A stretch of 14,852 nt of DNA from JAGTVG01 sp964389805. GTDB lineage: Bacteria > Bacteroidota > Bacteroidia > Cytophagales > Cyclobacteriaceae. The stretch lies in assembly GCA_964389805.1 (NCBI GenBank), contig CAYMFU010000027.1, forward strand, positions 1 through 14,852. Reading direction: 5' to 3'. This document shows positions 8,258 to 14,852 of this stretch, piece after piece; the first letter of the stretch is position 1; every line of letters starts with the position of its first letter. Under the pieces are notes generated by a model. The model had not been told where the DNA came from, did not search any database, and saw nothing but the letters and a program-made list of their open reading frames with translations. The position numbers and the translations under genes were made by a program.

Positions 8258-9037
8258 ATGAAAGCTCGTATAATTATTTATTTTTTAGTCCTGACTTGCT
8301 GGTCCTGCAGTAGTCATATATTGGTTCCCGGATGGTTCGATTCAAAAGTCAATAGCAAAAAACACAATTGGCTGGATTATCAGGGAATCATCATTGTTGC
8401 CGAAAACATAGAAGTAAATGACCGGCAAATCGTGTTTGATGTTGAAGTTAAAAATGAAACAGATCATCGTTTACGATTCAATCCGGAAGAAGCCTATTAC
8501 CTGGCATCTAATTCTCCCTTTCCCCTGGATTACCAGGATGGTTACAGTTCAGAATATAAGTCAGACCTAAAGAAGCATTATGCATTCTCCAAAAAAGAAG
8601 TAGCCAGGTATTATGAAAATAAAGTAAAAAGTCAAAAAAGGACTAATCTTATCACGGGAATCTTAAGTGCTGGTTTGCTGGTATTTGACGCAGCCATGGC
8701 TTCCAGAGGCGTACCTGTAGAAGCCAGTTCTAAATTTTTTAACCAGGAGGCCATCCGGAGTATGGTGACGGTAGGTGGACTTGCTGCAATGGATGTGGTC
8801 AGGGAGCAATCTGCAATAACAGCAATGCAGGCCAGTGAAGACCTGCACTTCCTACCTGGTGAAATCCTTGAAGAGGGAGTTATCATGCCCGGTCAGACTT
8901 TCAGGGGGAAGGTATTTTTTCCCATCACCAGAGATGATTATATCCGGATGATCATAACTGTTGAAAGCAAAGAATTCGTCCTGGATTTTCGCTGGGCTGA
9001 CGTTAAGGAACAGCGGAAGCTTAGAAAAGCGAATTAA
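8258..9037 (+). CDS. Probable lipoprotein of unknown function
   Basis: I do not recognise this 259-residue protein. A short signal-like N-terminus (MKARIIIYFLVLTCWSCSS) contains cysteines at 14 and 17; C17 after Ser could be the lipidated residue, although the box is not canonical. Residues 43-70 (IIIVAENIEVNDRQIVFDVE) and 208-246 (VIMPGQTFRGKVFFPI, then MIITVESKEFVLDFRW) look like beta-strands of an immunoglobulin-like domain of the type used in extracellular small lipoproteins. The PGQTxxGxVxF pattern fits that idea. Between them lies a helical insert (about 100-195) with a hydrophobic stretch at 131-148, which could dip into a membrane. The gene is 137 bases from the propeller gene and ends 35 bases before the stop of the convergent sulfatase gene. 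Its role is unknown. Confidence 0.75.
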   Translation: MKARIIIYFLVLTCWSCSSHILVPGWFDSKVNSKKHNWLDYQGIIIVAENIEVNDRQIVFDVEVKNETDHRLRFNPEEAYYLASNSPFPLDYQDGYSSEYKSDLKKHYAFSKKEVARYYENKVKSQKRTNLITGILSAGLLVFDAAMASRGVPVEASSKFFNQEAIRSMVTVGGLAAMDVVREQSAITAMQASEDLHFLPGEILEEGVIMPGQTFRGKVFFPITRDDYIRMIITVESKEFVLDFRWADVKEQRKLRKAN

Positions 9038-9072
9038 TTAAACAAAATAAGTTGGAAACATAACTCCTTTCT

Positions 9073-10590
9073 TTAATCCTTCTGAGTCTCCCTATACGCT
9101 CTCGATAAGCTTCCGAACCCGATCTCCTTCCCATCCAGCATTTCCTGATATAATTCCGGTTTTTCGTTTTTGACCCATTCCAATACATCCACTGCCGTTG
9201 GATGCACGAAATCAAAGTCAGCTTCAGTGGTAGGAGGGAGTTGATTTTCCCATATAGCCAGCTTCTCCCTTAAATCATTCATAATTTCTGAATATTCAGG
9301 ATCTCCTGCCAGGTTATTCAATTCATGAGGATCTTCCAACAGATCGTATAATTCTTCCTCCGGTTTCTCAAAACTGAAGAAAAATCGCTCAGCCTCATTT
9401 AATTGCTCCTGCTGGTTTAAGGTCCGCATAACATGAACTGCAGGCCTGTAGAATTCCAGGTAGGCCTGAGCTGCATCAAAGGGTACTTCAGGCATGTCAT
9501 TACGGATGTACTTGTACCTGTTTGTGCTTACACTCCTTGATTTTTCCATTACCTCATCCCATAAGTCGCGGGCTGAGATCACATGATCCCTACTAGATTC
9601 CACACCAATAAAGGGTATGCCTGTGAGGTATTCCGGCAATTCAGCACCTGCCAATTGCAGGATAGATGCGGAGATGTCAGTTACGCTGACCACCTGCTCA
9701 CTTACTAATCCCTGATCGAGATTTTCAGGCCACCAGACTATAAGCGGGATCCTTAAGCCCGGATCGTGCAGGTATCCTTTCCCGCGAATATTACAGCGTC
9801 CATTATCTCCTATAAAAATAACTGCAGTATTTTCCGCCATTCCTTTTGTCCTCAGATCTTCCATGATCATACCCACTTCATTATCCATAAATTCAATCTG
9901 GTCAAGATACCTGGCCCAATCTTCTTTTATAACAGGATGATCTGCATAATACTCAGGGAGGCTGATCTCCGCAGTATCTACCCTATCTGTTGATTTCTCG
10001 CTTACCCTGTTCCACCAGTCCCCCCGGTGTGTAACCGCCAATTGTATCTGTGCAAAGAACGGCTGGTCGCCCGGATCCAGGGTGTCGAGTTTGTCAAATA
10101 TTCCAAATTTATTTAATCCGTCATATGGTCCCAGGCGTTCGTGTTTGAAATTAACATCGATCTTGCGACCTTTCCCCATTACAGCCTGGTGTCCAAGTAT
10201 GCATGTATATCCAGCTTTGCGAAGCAAATAAGTGATGGGTTTGTAGGGATCCATTAAAGGGACCTCCCGGTTGCTTCGATGGTGCTGTGCCTTGATCATA
10301 TTCTGATGAGCGCCTACCAGCATGGCTGACCTGTTGGGTGAACAAATCGGGTTTGTGGAAAAACAGTTTGTAAACCGGATCCCTTCACTCGCTAATTTAT
10401 CCAGGTTAGGCGTCTGTAAACCCTCCATACCATAACATGCCAGATCATTGCTGATATCCTCTGACATCAACCAGATTATATTAGGCCTTGTTTGAGAATC
10501 GTCAGCTTTTTCCTGCTGTGTACAGCCTGCAATGGAAAACAAAACCAGAACTGACACATAGGTTAAAATCGAGGGAGTAATTTTCTTCAT
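9073..10590 (-). CDS. Lipoprotein sulfatase (formylglycine Cys-type, S1 family)
   Basis: The ATG at 10590 gives 505 residues starting with a lipoprotein signal (LFSIAGC, lipidated C23). An upstream ATG at 10623 would add 11 residues before it and is less likely. The alkaline-phosphatase-like fold is clear: PNIIWLMSEDISND (36-49, metal ligands D45 and probably E44), then TPNLDKLASEG. ICSPNRSAMLVG (82-93) follows the C-x-P-x-R rule, so C83 should be converted to formylglycine. Another metal site is FIGDNG (259-264, D261/N262), followed by HDPGLRIPLIVWWP (275-288). The protein should remove sulfate esters or N-sulfate from a glycan at the outer membrane; the SEDxS start recalls heparan-type sulfamidases, but I do not assign a substrate. 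The usual GKWH lysine/histidine motif after GYT is replaced by LGHQAVMGKG, which is atypical. The maturing enzyme (FGE or anSME) is not in the window. The coding frame is intact. Confidence 0.93.
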   Translation of the reverse strand: MKKITPSILTYVSVLVLFSIAGCTQQEKADDSQTRPNIIWLMSEDISNDLACYGMEGLQTPNLDKLASEGIRFTNCFSTNPICSPNRSAMLVGAHQNMIKAQHHRSNREVPLMDPYKPITYLLRKAGYTCILGHQAVMGKGRKIDVNFKHERLGPYDGLNKFGIFDKLDTLDPGDQPFFAQIQLAVTHRGDWWNRVSEKSTDRVDTAEISLPEYYADHPVIKEDWARYLDQIEFMDNEVGMIMEDLRTKGMAENTAVIFIGDNGRCNIRGKGYLHDPGLRIPLIVWWPENLDQGLVSEQVVSVTDISASILQLAGAELPEYLTGIPFIGVESSRDHVISARDLWDEVMEKSRSVSTNRYKYIRNDMPEVPFDAAQAYLEFYRPAVHVMRTLNQQEQLNEAERFFFSFEKPEEELYDLLEDPHELNNLAGDPEYSEIMNDLREKLAIWENQLPPTTEADFDFVHPTAVDVLEWVKNEKPELYQEMLDGKEIGFGSLSRAYRETQKD

Positions 10591-10737
10591 TATTCTTATT
10601 TTAAAACTAGTGATATAAAACATCCAATATATTTAATTCACTTTTTCTATAATTCCGGCCAGGTGTAATAATAACAATTCAACTAATAAATATACATATG
10701 ATTCAAAAAAGATAATCCCAACATCAAACCTTAATAC

Positions 10738-10947
10738 TCAAAGTCCTTTAGGACTTGTCAATATAATCTTTAATTCCACATCCCTGAATGGATCTTCGTA
10801 ACCCATGTTGTTGACAATATGTATCTCAATTTTATCCTATAAACCAACAGCCAGCAGATCTTTATTGGGGTTATAATCCTGTCCAGTCACATAGGATATG
10901 CTTGTAATTAATGTGATCAATATTGGAAAATGAGACTTAGAGAACAT
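10738..10947 (-). pseudogene. Remnant of a secreted protein start, probably a DUF5060-containing glycoside hydrolase
   Basis: Reading minus from an ATG at 10947 gives a signal peptide (MFSKSHFPILITLITSIS, then YVTGQ) and 36 codons up to an in-frame TAG at 10837-10839. Translation in the same frame continues sensibly past it as DKIEIHIVNNMGYEDPFRDV, then ELKIILTSPKGL, and ends at a TGA (10738-10740). The second part resembles the start of DUF5060, the N-terminal beta-sandwich of many Bacteroidota glycoside hydrolases: a Y-D/E-K-x-E strand, then NPFxDVxL and FTSPxGK. The stop falls where a Tyr would be expected, so a single base change could explain it. After TSPKG the match is lost, so the rest of the gene appears deleted. 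The strand is the same as the sulfatase downstream. I am fairly sure it is a broken gene start, less sure of the family. Confidence 0.55.
10741..10756. repeat. Compact inverted repeat AAGTCC-TTTA-GGACTT
   Basis: The 6-bp arms are perfect reverse complements around a 4-base loop. It sits inside the end of the decayed gene and 150 bases upstream of the sulfatase start. There is no T-run on either side, so a terminator is unlikely. It could be an operator, or simply chance. Confidence 0.3.
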
Positions 10948-11017
10948 CTTGCCTATACAGGTAAAAAAATATATGGTTCAAAATCGATATTCTTAAAAAG
11001 GCCGAAATGATCCGATA

Positions 11018-11049
11018 CAAATATAACCATTTAGTGATTTTCAAATCAA
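11018..11049 (-). promoter_or_regulatory. Possible Bacteroidota-type promoter for the decayed minus-strand gene
   Basis: On the minus strand TATATTTG (11018-11025) fits the Bacteroidota -7 consensus TAnnTTTG exactly. TTG triplets for the -33 element occur 16 bases (11042-11044) and 21 bases (11047-11049) upstream; about 19 is usual, so neither spacing is ideal. It lies 70 bases before the ATG of the remnant at 10947. It could still drive transcription through to the sulfatase. Confidence 0.35.
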
Positions 11050-11125
11050 GTAATCATAATTATTGACCTATGGAGGTCTGTGTTGCCAGGTGATTCAACT
11101 ACCACGGTACTTAGACAAAAAGACA

Positions 11126-11173
11126 TTGTGGATTGAAACAAAAATTCCGTAACTTAGAATACTTCATCCACAA
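11126..11173. repeat. Long-armed inverted repeat just upstream of the SGNH-like gene
   Basis: TTGTGGATTGAA (11126-11137) pairs with TTCATCCACAA (11163-11173): eight perfect pairs, one bulged T, then three more, around a 25-base loop. The right arm ends 14 bases before the ATG at 11188. It could be an operator overlapping the promoter, or a hairpin in the 5' leader that limits access to the start codon. Confidence 0.4.
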
Positions 11174-11187
11174 GGCATTTCAGAAAA

Positions 11188-12471
11188 ATGTTACGGGTCG
11201 CTGTAATATTTAGTTTGTTGGTATTATATACCAATCTCATTCTAGCCAGGCCTGTTAAAATTCTTTTCATAGGCAATGGCATAATAAGTTATAATGGAGT
11301 TCCCTGGGAATTCAGGGAATTGGCGGAATCAGCTGGAAATGAAGTCATCGTGGATGCTTATACACAGGATAGTTATGCCCTCAGTTTTCATAATGGACTC
11401 CTTGGGGATATGAACGCCATTAAAAAGATCAACAGCCGAACCTGGGATTATGTAATACTTCAAGAGCAAAGCCTCCTTCCGGTGATACCTGAAATGACTA
11501 GGGCTTTCACCATACCTGCTATCCGTGACCTTTCAAATATTGTCAAACAGAAAAATAAATGTGCCCGGATCATTTTATTCATGACCTGGGCAAGACCGGC
11601 AGGTGGTTCCTATTGTGTTCAGATCGATTCCCTGGGTCTTTCCTGCAGCCCGGAATTCTTTGATTTCTTTCATATGCAGGATTCTGTCGAAAGGTCATAT
11701 CTGCGTATAGCTGAATCCGTACAAGCTGAAATTGCGCCGGTAGGTAATGCCTGGAAGAATCTGCTTGGCCAGGTTCGTGGAAAACCTTTGTTTTTTGATA
11801 ATACCAACCTGGCTAATGATCTTGGTGCCTACCTTTCCGCATGCGTGTTGTATTCGACGATCTTTCAACGGGAATTGGGTACAGTCGACTATATATCCAC
11901 CTTATCCCGTGAGGATGCCTATCTGGCCCGGCAGTATGCTGAAATTGCTGTACTGCCGCACAGGCAGAAATGGCATATCAAAATGATAGAATATCAGCCA
12001 CAACCCTTGTTTGAATATGTCAAAGTGCAAAACCAGGTACAGTTTATCGACAAATCTATCAATGGGTATGCATGGTCATGGGATTTGGGAGATGGTTCCG
12101 TATCCAACGAAATGAATCCCTTTCATGCATATCGCGAATTAGGTACTTATGAAGTATGCCTTGGGCTTGCTTCCCCGGATAAATGTCCCAGAATATATTG
12201 CAGAGAACTGATCCTGAGTGAACTACTTATCCTGTATCCAAATCCCTGCAGTGATTATTTGGTGGTAGAATTACTGCAGGAGATCTCAGAATCATTGCTC
12301 ATGGAATGCGTATCTATTAAAGGGAACATTGTTTTCCGGAAGAAATTTTCGCCACCTGTATCAGGATTAATCAATATAGAGATGAGAGGCATCCCTTCAG
12401 GATCCTATTTAATTCGATTTTCTCTTTCCGGAATAACGATCTCAGAAAAGATCATTGTGCTCGCCCTTTAA
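11188..12471 (+). CDS. Secreted DUF4886/SGNH-hydrolase-like protein with PKD and type IX sorting domains, catalytic residues missing
   Basis: This 427-residue protein has a signal peptide (residues 1-20). Residues 22-260 resemble DUF4886-type SGNH hydrolases: KILFIGNGIISYNGVPWEF (24-42), WDYVILQEQS (86-95), FMTWARP (131-137), APVGNAWKN (183-191) and GAYLSACVLYSTIF (213-226). Two key positions are changed. The nucleophile of the normal GNS motif is Gly (G31), and the final DxxH block reads DNTNLAND (204-211) with no His. It is therefore probably not an esterase of the usual kind, or uses another chemistry. A PKD domain follows (288-345, WSWDLGDGSVSNEMNPFHAY). A type IX C-terminal sorting domain follows at about 347-427 (LYPNPCSDYLVVEL, GIPSGSYLIRFS), so it is exported across the outer membrane and may be attached to the cell surface. 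The frame is intact, which argues against random decay. Confidence 0.85.
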   Translation: MLRVAVIFSLLVLYTNLILARPVKILFIGNGIISYNGVPWEFRELAESAGNEVIVDAYTQDSYALSFHNGLLGDMNAIKKINSRTWDYVILQEQSLLPVIPEMTRAFTIPAIRDLSNIVKQKNKCARIILFMTWARPAGGSYCVQIDSLGLSCSPEFFDFFHMQDSVERSYLRIAESVQAEIAPVGNAWKNLLGQVRGKPLFFDNTNLANDLGAYLSACVLYSTIFQRELGTVDYISTLSREDAYLARQYAEIAVLPHRQKWHIKMIEYQPQPLFEYVKVQNQVQFIDKSINGYAWSWDLGDGSVSNEMNPFHAYRELGTYEVCLGLASPDKCPRIYCRELILSELLILYPNPCSDYLVVELLQEISESLLMECVSIKGNIVFRKKFSPPVSGLINIEMRGIPSGSYLIRFSLSGITISEKIIVLAL

Positions 12472-13954
12472 GTTGTGGCATCCCCTGTGAACCGAAGGAT
12501 ACATTCATCGCAATATCAGCAGTCATAATATCCTCTGAAAAAATGAAGTCAATATTTATGTTGAAAGGAGTTTCATAATAATACATTCTTATCTTATAAA
12601 TATTGTTTGATACCCAGGCCCCTGTTGTTTCTACAGGTTGTTTGCCATATTGAGGGAATAACATTTCTCCAGATTCTGTTGAACCAAAACCAACCGGGAC
12701 AGTTATCGCTTCATCAATACTTTCGAAGGTAATACTTTGATCTGTTCCTGATAATTCGAATACCATACTCTGTATTCCCAGGGCATTTTCCTCTAACTCA
12801 TATTTTCTCCCGGAGATGCCTTCAGCGATATTAGAGGTATTCTCTCCTTCTATGTTTGACATGGTCAATTCATCGAGTTTATTTACCAGCGAATTATAAC
12901 TCTCCTCATCAGCCGGTAGAGCATCATCCTGGAAAGCCGGTAGCAAGTAGTCCCAGACTAGGTTCATGACTGCCTGCATGTCGTTTGTCCCTGAAGTGAT
13001 CGCTACAACGACATCCTGTTCAGGCATGACGATGCAATATTGTCCAAAAGCCCCGTCTCCACGATACAATCCATGCCGGCATTGCCAGAACTGATATCCA
13101 TAGCCCTGGTCCCAATCGCTATCCGGACTGCTTCCGTTCGAAGTTTGCAGGGAGGTGGCCTCATCCACCCAGGCTTCTGAGATCAGACGCTCTTCCATCC
13201 AGAGACCTTTCTGCAGATATAATTGTCCGAGGCTTGCTATATCCTTTGTTCTAATATTCAATCCCCAACCCCCTACATTAATGCCATCCGGGTTTAGATC
13301 CCATTTTGGATTGATTATTTCGAGTGGTTCGAATAATCTTGGAGTTAAATATTGCATCAGAGTTTCACCAGTTACTTTCTGAATAATGGCTGATAACATA
13401 TAGGTGGCCGCACTATTGTAAACAAAGTGTGTACCCGGCTTGTGCTCTACATCCAATGATAGAAAGGCTTCAACCCAGGTGGACCCATTCCCCATTAACC
13501 TGCCAGTTGCGTCCTGGTCATGTCCTGTACTCATACGAAGCAGGTCTTTGATGCGCATAGCCTTAAGGTTAGGACTGATTGAATCAGGCAAAGATTCAGG
13601 AAAGAATGAAATTACAGGATCATAAATAGATAACAGGCCTTCTTCCTTTGCAATACCAATAGCGGTAGAAGTAAAGCTCTTGCTAAGGGAGAAAAGCATG
13701 TGATTGCTTTCTTTATTGTAGGGAGCCCAGTATCCCTCGGTAATCTTTTTCCCATGACGCATTACAATGATGCTGTGCATATCATCAGGCCGCTCGCTTT
13801 CAGCTGCTTCCAAGAAACTGATTATTGCCTTTGATGATATTCCCTGAGATTCAGGAGTAAATAATCCGGAACTGTTTTCACTGACATCCTTTGGATTACA
13901 ACTAAAAATAATTACCAGGAAAACTAATGATATAATACCTAATGGCTTTTTCAT
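12452..13954 (-). CDS. Serine hydrolase lipoprotein of the beta-lactamase/PBP4 (class C-like) family
   Basis: The 500-residue protein begins with a lipoprotein signal (residues 1-18, VIIFSC, lipidated C19). Residues 35-340 form a beta-lactamase-type transpeptidase-like domain. The SxxK motif is FSLSKSFTSTA (S89 nucleophile, K92), the second motif is FVYNSAATYMLSAI (Y179), and the third appears as RGDGAFGQY (298-306), in place of KTG. These residues suggest an active serine hydrolase acting on esters, amides or D-amino-acid peptides in the periplasm. Family members range from esterases to D-aminopeptidases, and true beta-lactamase activity is not implied. A C-terminal extension of about 150 residues (345-500), rich in predicted strands, probably forms a separate beta domain of the kind found in many of these hydrolases. 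Its 3' end overlaps the convergent SGNH-like gene by 20 bases. The upstream rhodanese gene ends 65 bases away on the same strand, so read-through is possible. Confidence 0.92.
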   Translation of the reverse strand: MKKPLGIISLVFLVIIFSCNPKDVSENSSGLFTPESQGISSKAIISFLEAAESERPDDMHSIIVMRHGKKITEGYWAPYNKESNHMLFSLSKSFTSTAIGIAKEEGLLSIYDPVISFFPESLPDSISPNLKAMRIKDLLRMSTGHDQDATGRLMGNGSTWVEAFLSLDVEHKPGTHFVYNSAATYMLSAIIQKVTGETLMQYLTPRLFEPLEIINPKWDLNPDGINVGGWGLNIRTKDIASLGQLYLQKGLWMEERLISEAWVDEATSLQTSNGSSPDSDWDQGYGYQFWQCRHGLYRGDGAFGQYCIVMPEQDVVVAITSGTNDMQAVMNLVWDYLLPAFQDDALPADEESYNSLVNKLDELTMSNIEGENTSNIAEGISGRKYELEENALGIQSMVFELSGTDQSITFESIDEAITVPVGFGSTESGEMLFPQYGKQPVETTGAWVSNNIYKIRMYYYETPFNINIDFIFSEDIMTADIAMNVSFGSQGMPQLKGRAQ

Positions 13955-14019
13955 AATAAGGCTTAAAAAAATGATTGAATCTTTTGAAAAAAATATGATT
14001 GAGGTATAAAGTTAATAAT

Positions 14020-14349
14020 TCAGGCCTCCCTGATCAGGTCTTTTAATGAAACCCAACCACCTCCATTGAGTACTTCAGGGATACCCTTACGCCTTAACCT
14101 TCTGGCTGCACGTCCGCTTCGGGCACCACTCTGGCAACAGGTTATCACCGGTTTGCCAAACTTGCCAATCTTTTCAGCATTCTTCGATATAAGCTCCAAT
14201 GGTATATTAACGGCTTGTTGTATGTGACCCATTCTGTATTCCTGTGGAGTGCGAACATCAATGATGTAAGATCCCTTACGTATAGATTCCAACAATAATT
14301 CTTTCCTCTTACCTATTCCAAGTAAATCCTTTAAATACGCTAACATCAA
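14020..14349 (-). CDS. Single-domain rhodanese-like protein
   Basis: This is a 109-residue cytoplasmic protein with one rhodanese domain filling residues 18-106. Diagnostic features are YIIDVRTPQEYRMGHIQQAVNI (28-49, broken here only by naming) and the active-site loop TCCQSGARSGRAA (70-82), in which C72 is the likely catalytic cysteine of the C-x-S-G-x-R-S pattern. It should carry a persulfide and move sulfur to an acceptor such as cyanide or a thiol. GGGWVSLKDL closes the domain. Two ATG codons stand side by side at the start (14349 and 14346). The gene starts 8 bases after the stop of the dihydroorotate dehydrogenase-like gene, so the two are almost certainly co-transcribed. There is no signal peptide. 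The cellular partner is unknown. Confidence 0.93.
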   Translation of the reverse strand: MMLAYLKDLLGIGKRKELLLESIRKGSYIIDVRTPQEYRMGHIQQAVNIPLELISKNAEKIGKFGKPVITCCQSGARSGRAARRLRRKGIPEVLNGGGWVSLKDLIREA

Positions 14350-14357
14350 ATATATAT

Positions 14358-14852
14358 TTAATCTATTCCTACGAGGGCTCTAATATACTGCTGTCTTTCG
14401 AAATATTCAGGTTGAAGTGCGTTTTTCTGACTGATTTTACCCCTGAACTCATCAATATCCCTGTAACCATTTTTACGCATCCATTTTTCTAAAAAGGAAA
14501 GCATGAGTTCGATTTGTCCCAATCCGTTTATATATAAGGTAGAACAGATCTCTACTGCAGACGCACCAGCCAGTAATTGCTTTACAACTGCCTCACCATC
14601 ATGGATCCCGGTATTTCCTGCCAGGCTTCCACCAAATTTCTCAAACAGAATGGCGATCCATCGGAGCGAATGTGACATTTCACTGGGGGAAGAATACCTG
14701 TTCTTTGATTGAAACTCATAGGTATCTATATCTATATCGGGCTGATAAAATCTGTTAAACAATACCAATGCACTGGCACCGCTTTTTCTTATACCCTCTG
14801 CCACCCGGGTCATGGATGTAAAATAAGGGCCTATTTTAACAGCAACAGGAAT
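14358..14852 (-). CDS. Dihydroorotate dehydrogenase-like flavoprotein, C-terminal half (5' truncated by window edge)
   Basis: The minus-strand frame is open to the right edge, giving 164 residues that begin IPVAVKIGPYF, so the gene starts outside the window. That opening corresponds to the strand carrying the FMN-contacting Lys in dihydroorotate dehydrogenases. LVLFNRFYQPDIDID and SLAGNTGIHDGEAVVKQLLA (the flavin-phosphate region) followed by GASAVEICSTLYINGL match the COG0167 subgroup annotated as dihydroorotate dehydrogenase-like rather than the pyrimidine-pathway PyrD. The C-terminus ends with WMRKNGYRDIDEFRG and a basic tail. It would be a cytoplasmic FMN oxidoreductase; the substrate of this subgroup is not established. 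The following rhodanese starts 8 bases after its stop, and I see no other pyrimidine gene. A true PyrD cannot be ruled out without the N-terminal half and its catalytic Cys/Ser. Confidence 0.85.
   Translation of the reverse strand: MPVAVKIGPYFTSMTRVAEGIRKSGASALVLFNRFYQPDIDIDTYEFQSKNRYSSPSEMSHSLRWIAILFEKFGGSLAGNTGIHDGEAVVKQLLAGASAVEICSTLYINGLGQIELMLSFLEKWMRKNGYRDIDEFRGKISQKNALQPEYFERQQYIRALVGID

Larger units (their letters stand above)
10591..11187. other. Divergent intergenic region holding a gene remnant, a promoter-like motif and inverted repeats
   Basis: Nearly 600 bases lie between the divergent sulfatase and SGNH-like genes and contain no intact gene. Within it are a decayed minus-strand gene start (10738-10947), a possible promoter for it (11018-11049), a compact hairpin at 10741-10756, a small hairpin GACCT/AGGTC (11065-11069 and 11074-11078), and a larger inverted repeat just before the plus-strand gene. 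I see nothing recognisable in 10591-10737. Confidence 0.6.

Noticed and set aside
9766..9993. Plus-strand open frame inside the sulfatase gene
   Set aside because: It lies entirely opposite conserved sulfatase coding sequence and has no domain features.
1..14852. A polysaccharide utilisation locus or mobile island
   Set aside because: There is no SusC/SusD pair, no integrase, transposase or attachment repeats, and the sulfatase and hydrolase remnant alone do not define such a locus.

Overview
The window looks like chromosomal DNA of a Bacteroidota bacterium, probably a free-living polysaccharide user. The evidence is AT-rich gene spacing, few recognisable Shine-Dalgarno sites, a Por (type IX) secretion sorting domain with a PKD domain, several lipoproteins, a formylglycine-type sulfatase, and class III cyclase/TPR proteins of a kind common in this phylum. 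No tRNA, rRNA, CRISPR array, transposase, integrase or phage gene was found.

Layout. (1) Positions 1-2887 (+) hold two tandem paralogues of a membrane adenylate cyclase with a periplasmic TolB/FlgO-like domain and TPR repeats; the first is cut by the left edge. (2) Positions 3302-5111 (+) hold three NTF2-fold units in a row: a six-helix membrane protein fused to a DUF4440-like domain, a SnoaL-like protein, and a decayed C-terminal DUF4440 fragment. (3) Positions 5244-8120 (+) hold a Tat-exported Gfo/Idh/MocA oxidoreductase and a secreted PQQ-type beta-propeller carrying two EF-hand loops; the 57-base gap suggests an operon. (4) Positions 8258-9037 (+) encode an unrecognised probable lipoprotein. 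(5) On the minus strand, 9073-10590 encodes a lipoprotein sulfatase. Upstream of it, at 10738-10947, lies a broken 5' remnant of a secreted gene that resembles the DUF5060 domain of glycoside hydrolases. (6) Positions 11188-12471 (+) encode a DUF4886/SGNH-like protein with PKD and type IX sorting domains but without the usual nucleophile serine and catalytic histidine. It converges on, and overlaps by 20 bases, a minus-strand serine hydrolase lipoprotein. (7) At the right edge, on the minus strand, a partial dihydroorotate dehydrogenase-like gene is followed 8 bases later by a rhodanese gene.

How the genes fit together (inference). The exported oxidoreductase, propeller, sulfatase and decayed glycoside hydrolase start suggest a small, partly eroded carbohydrate-processing neighbourhood. 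There is no SusC/SusD pair, so it is not a complete polysaccharide utilisation locus. The cyclases would make cAMP inside the cell in response to something sensed outside. The most distinctive items are the SGNH-like protein lacking catalytic residues, the membrane/NTF2 fusion, and the two gene remnants, which are too short or too broken for ordinary gene calling. I did not find a clear multi-gene system that I would call new.
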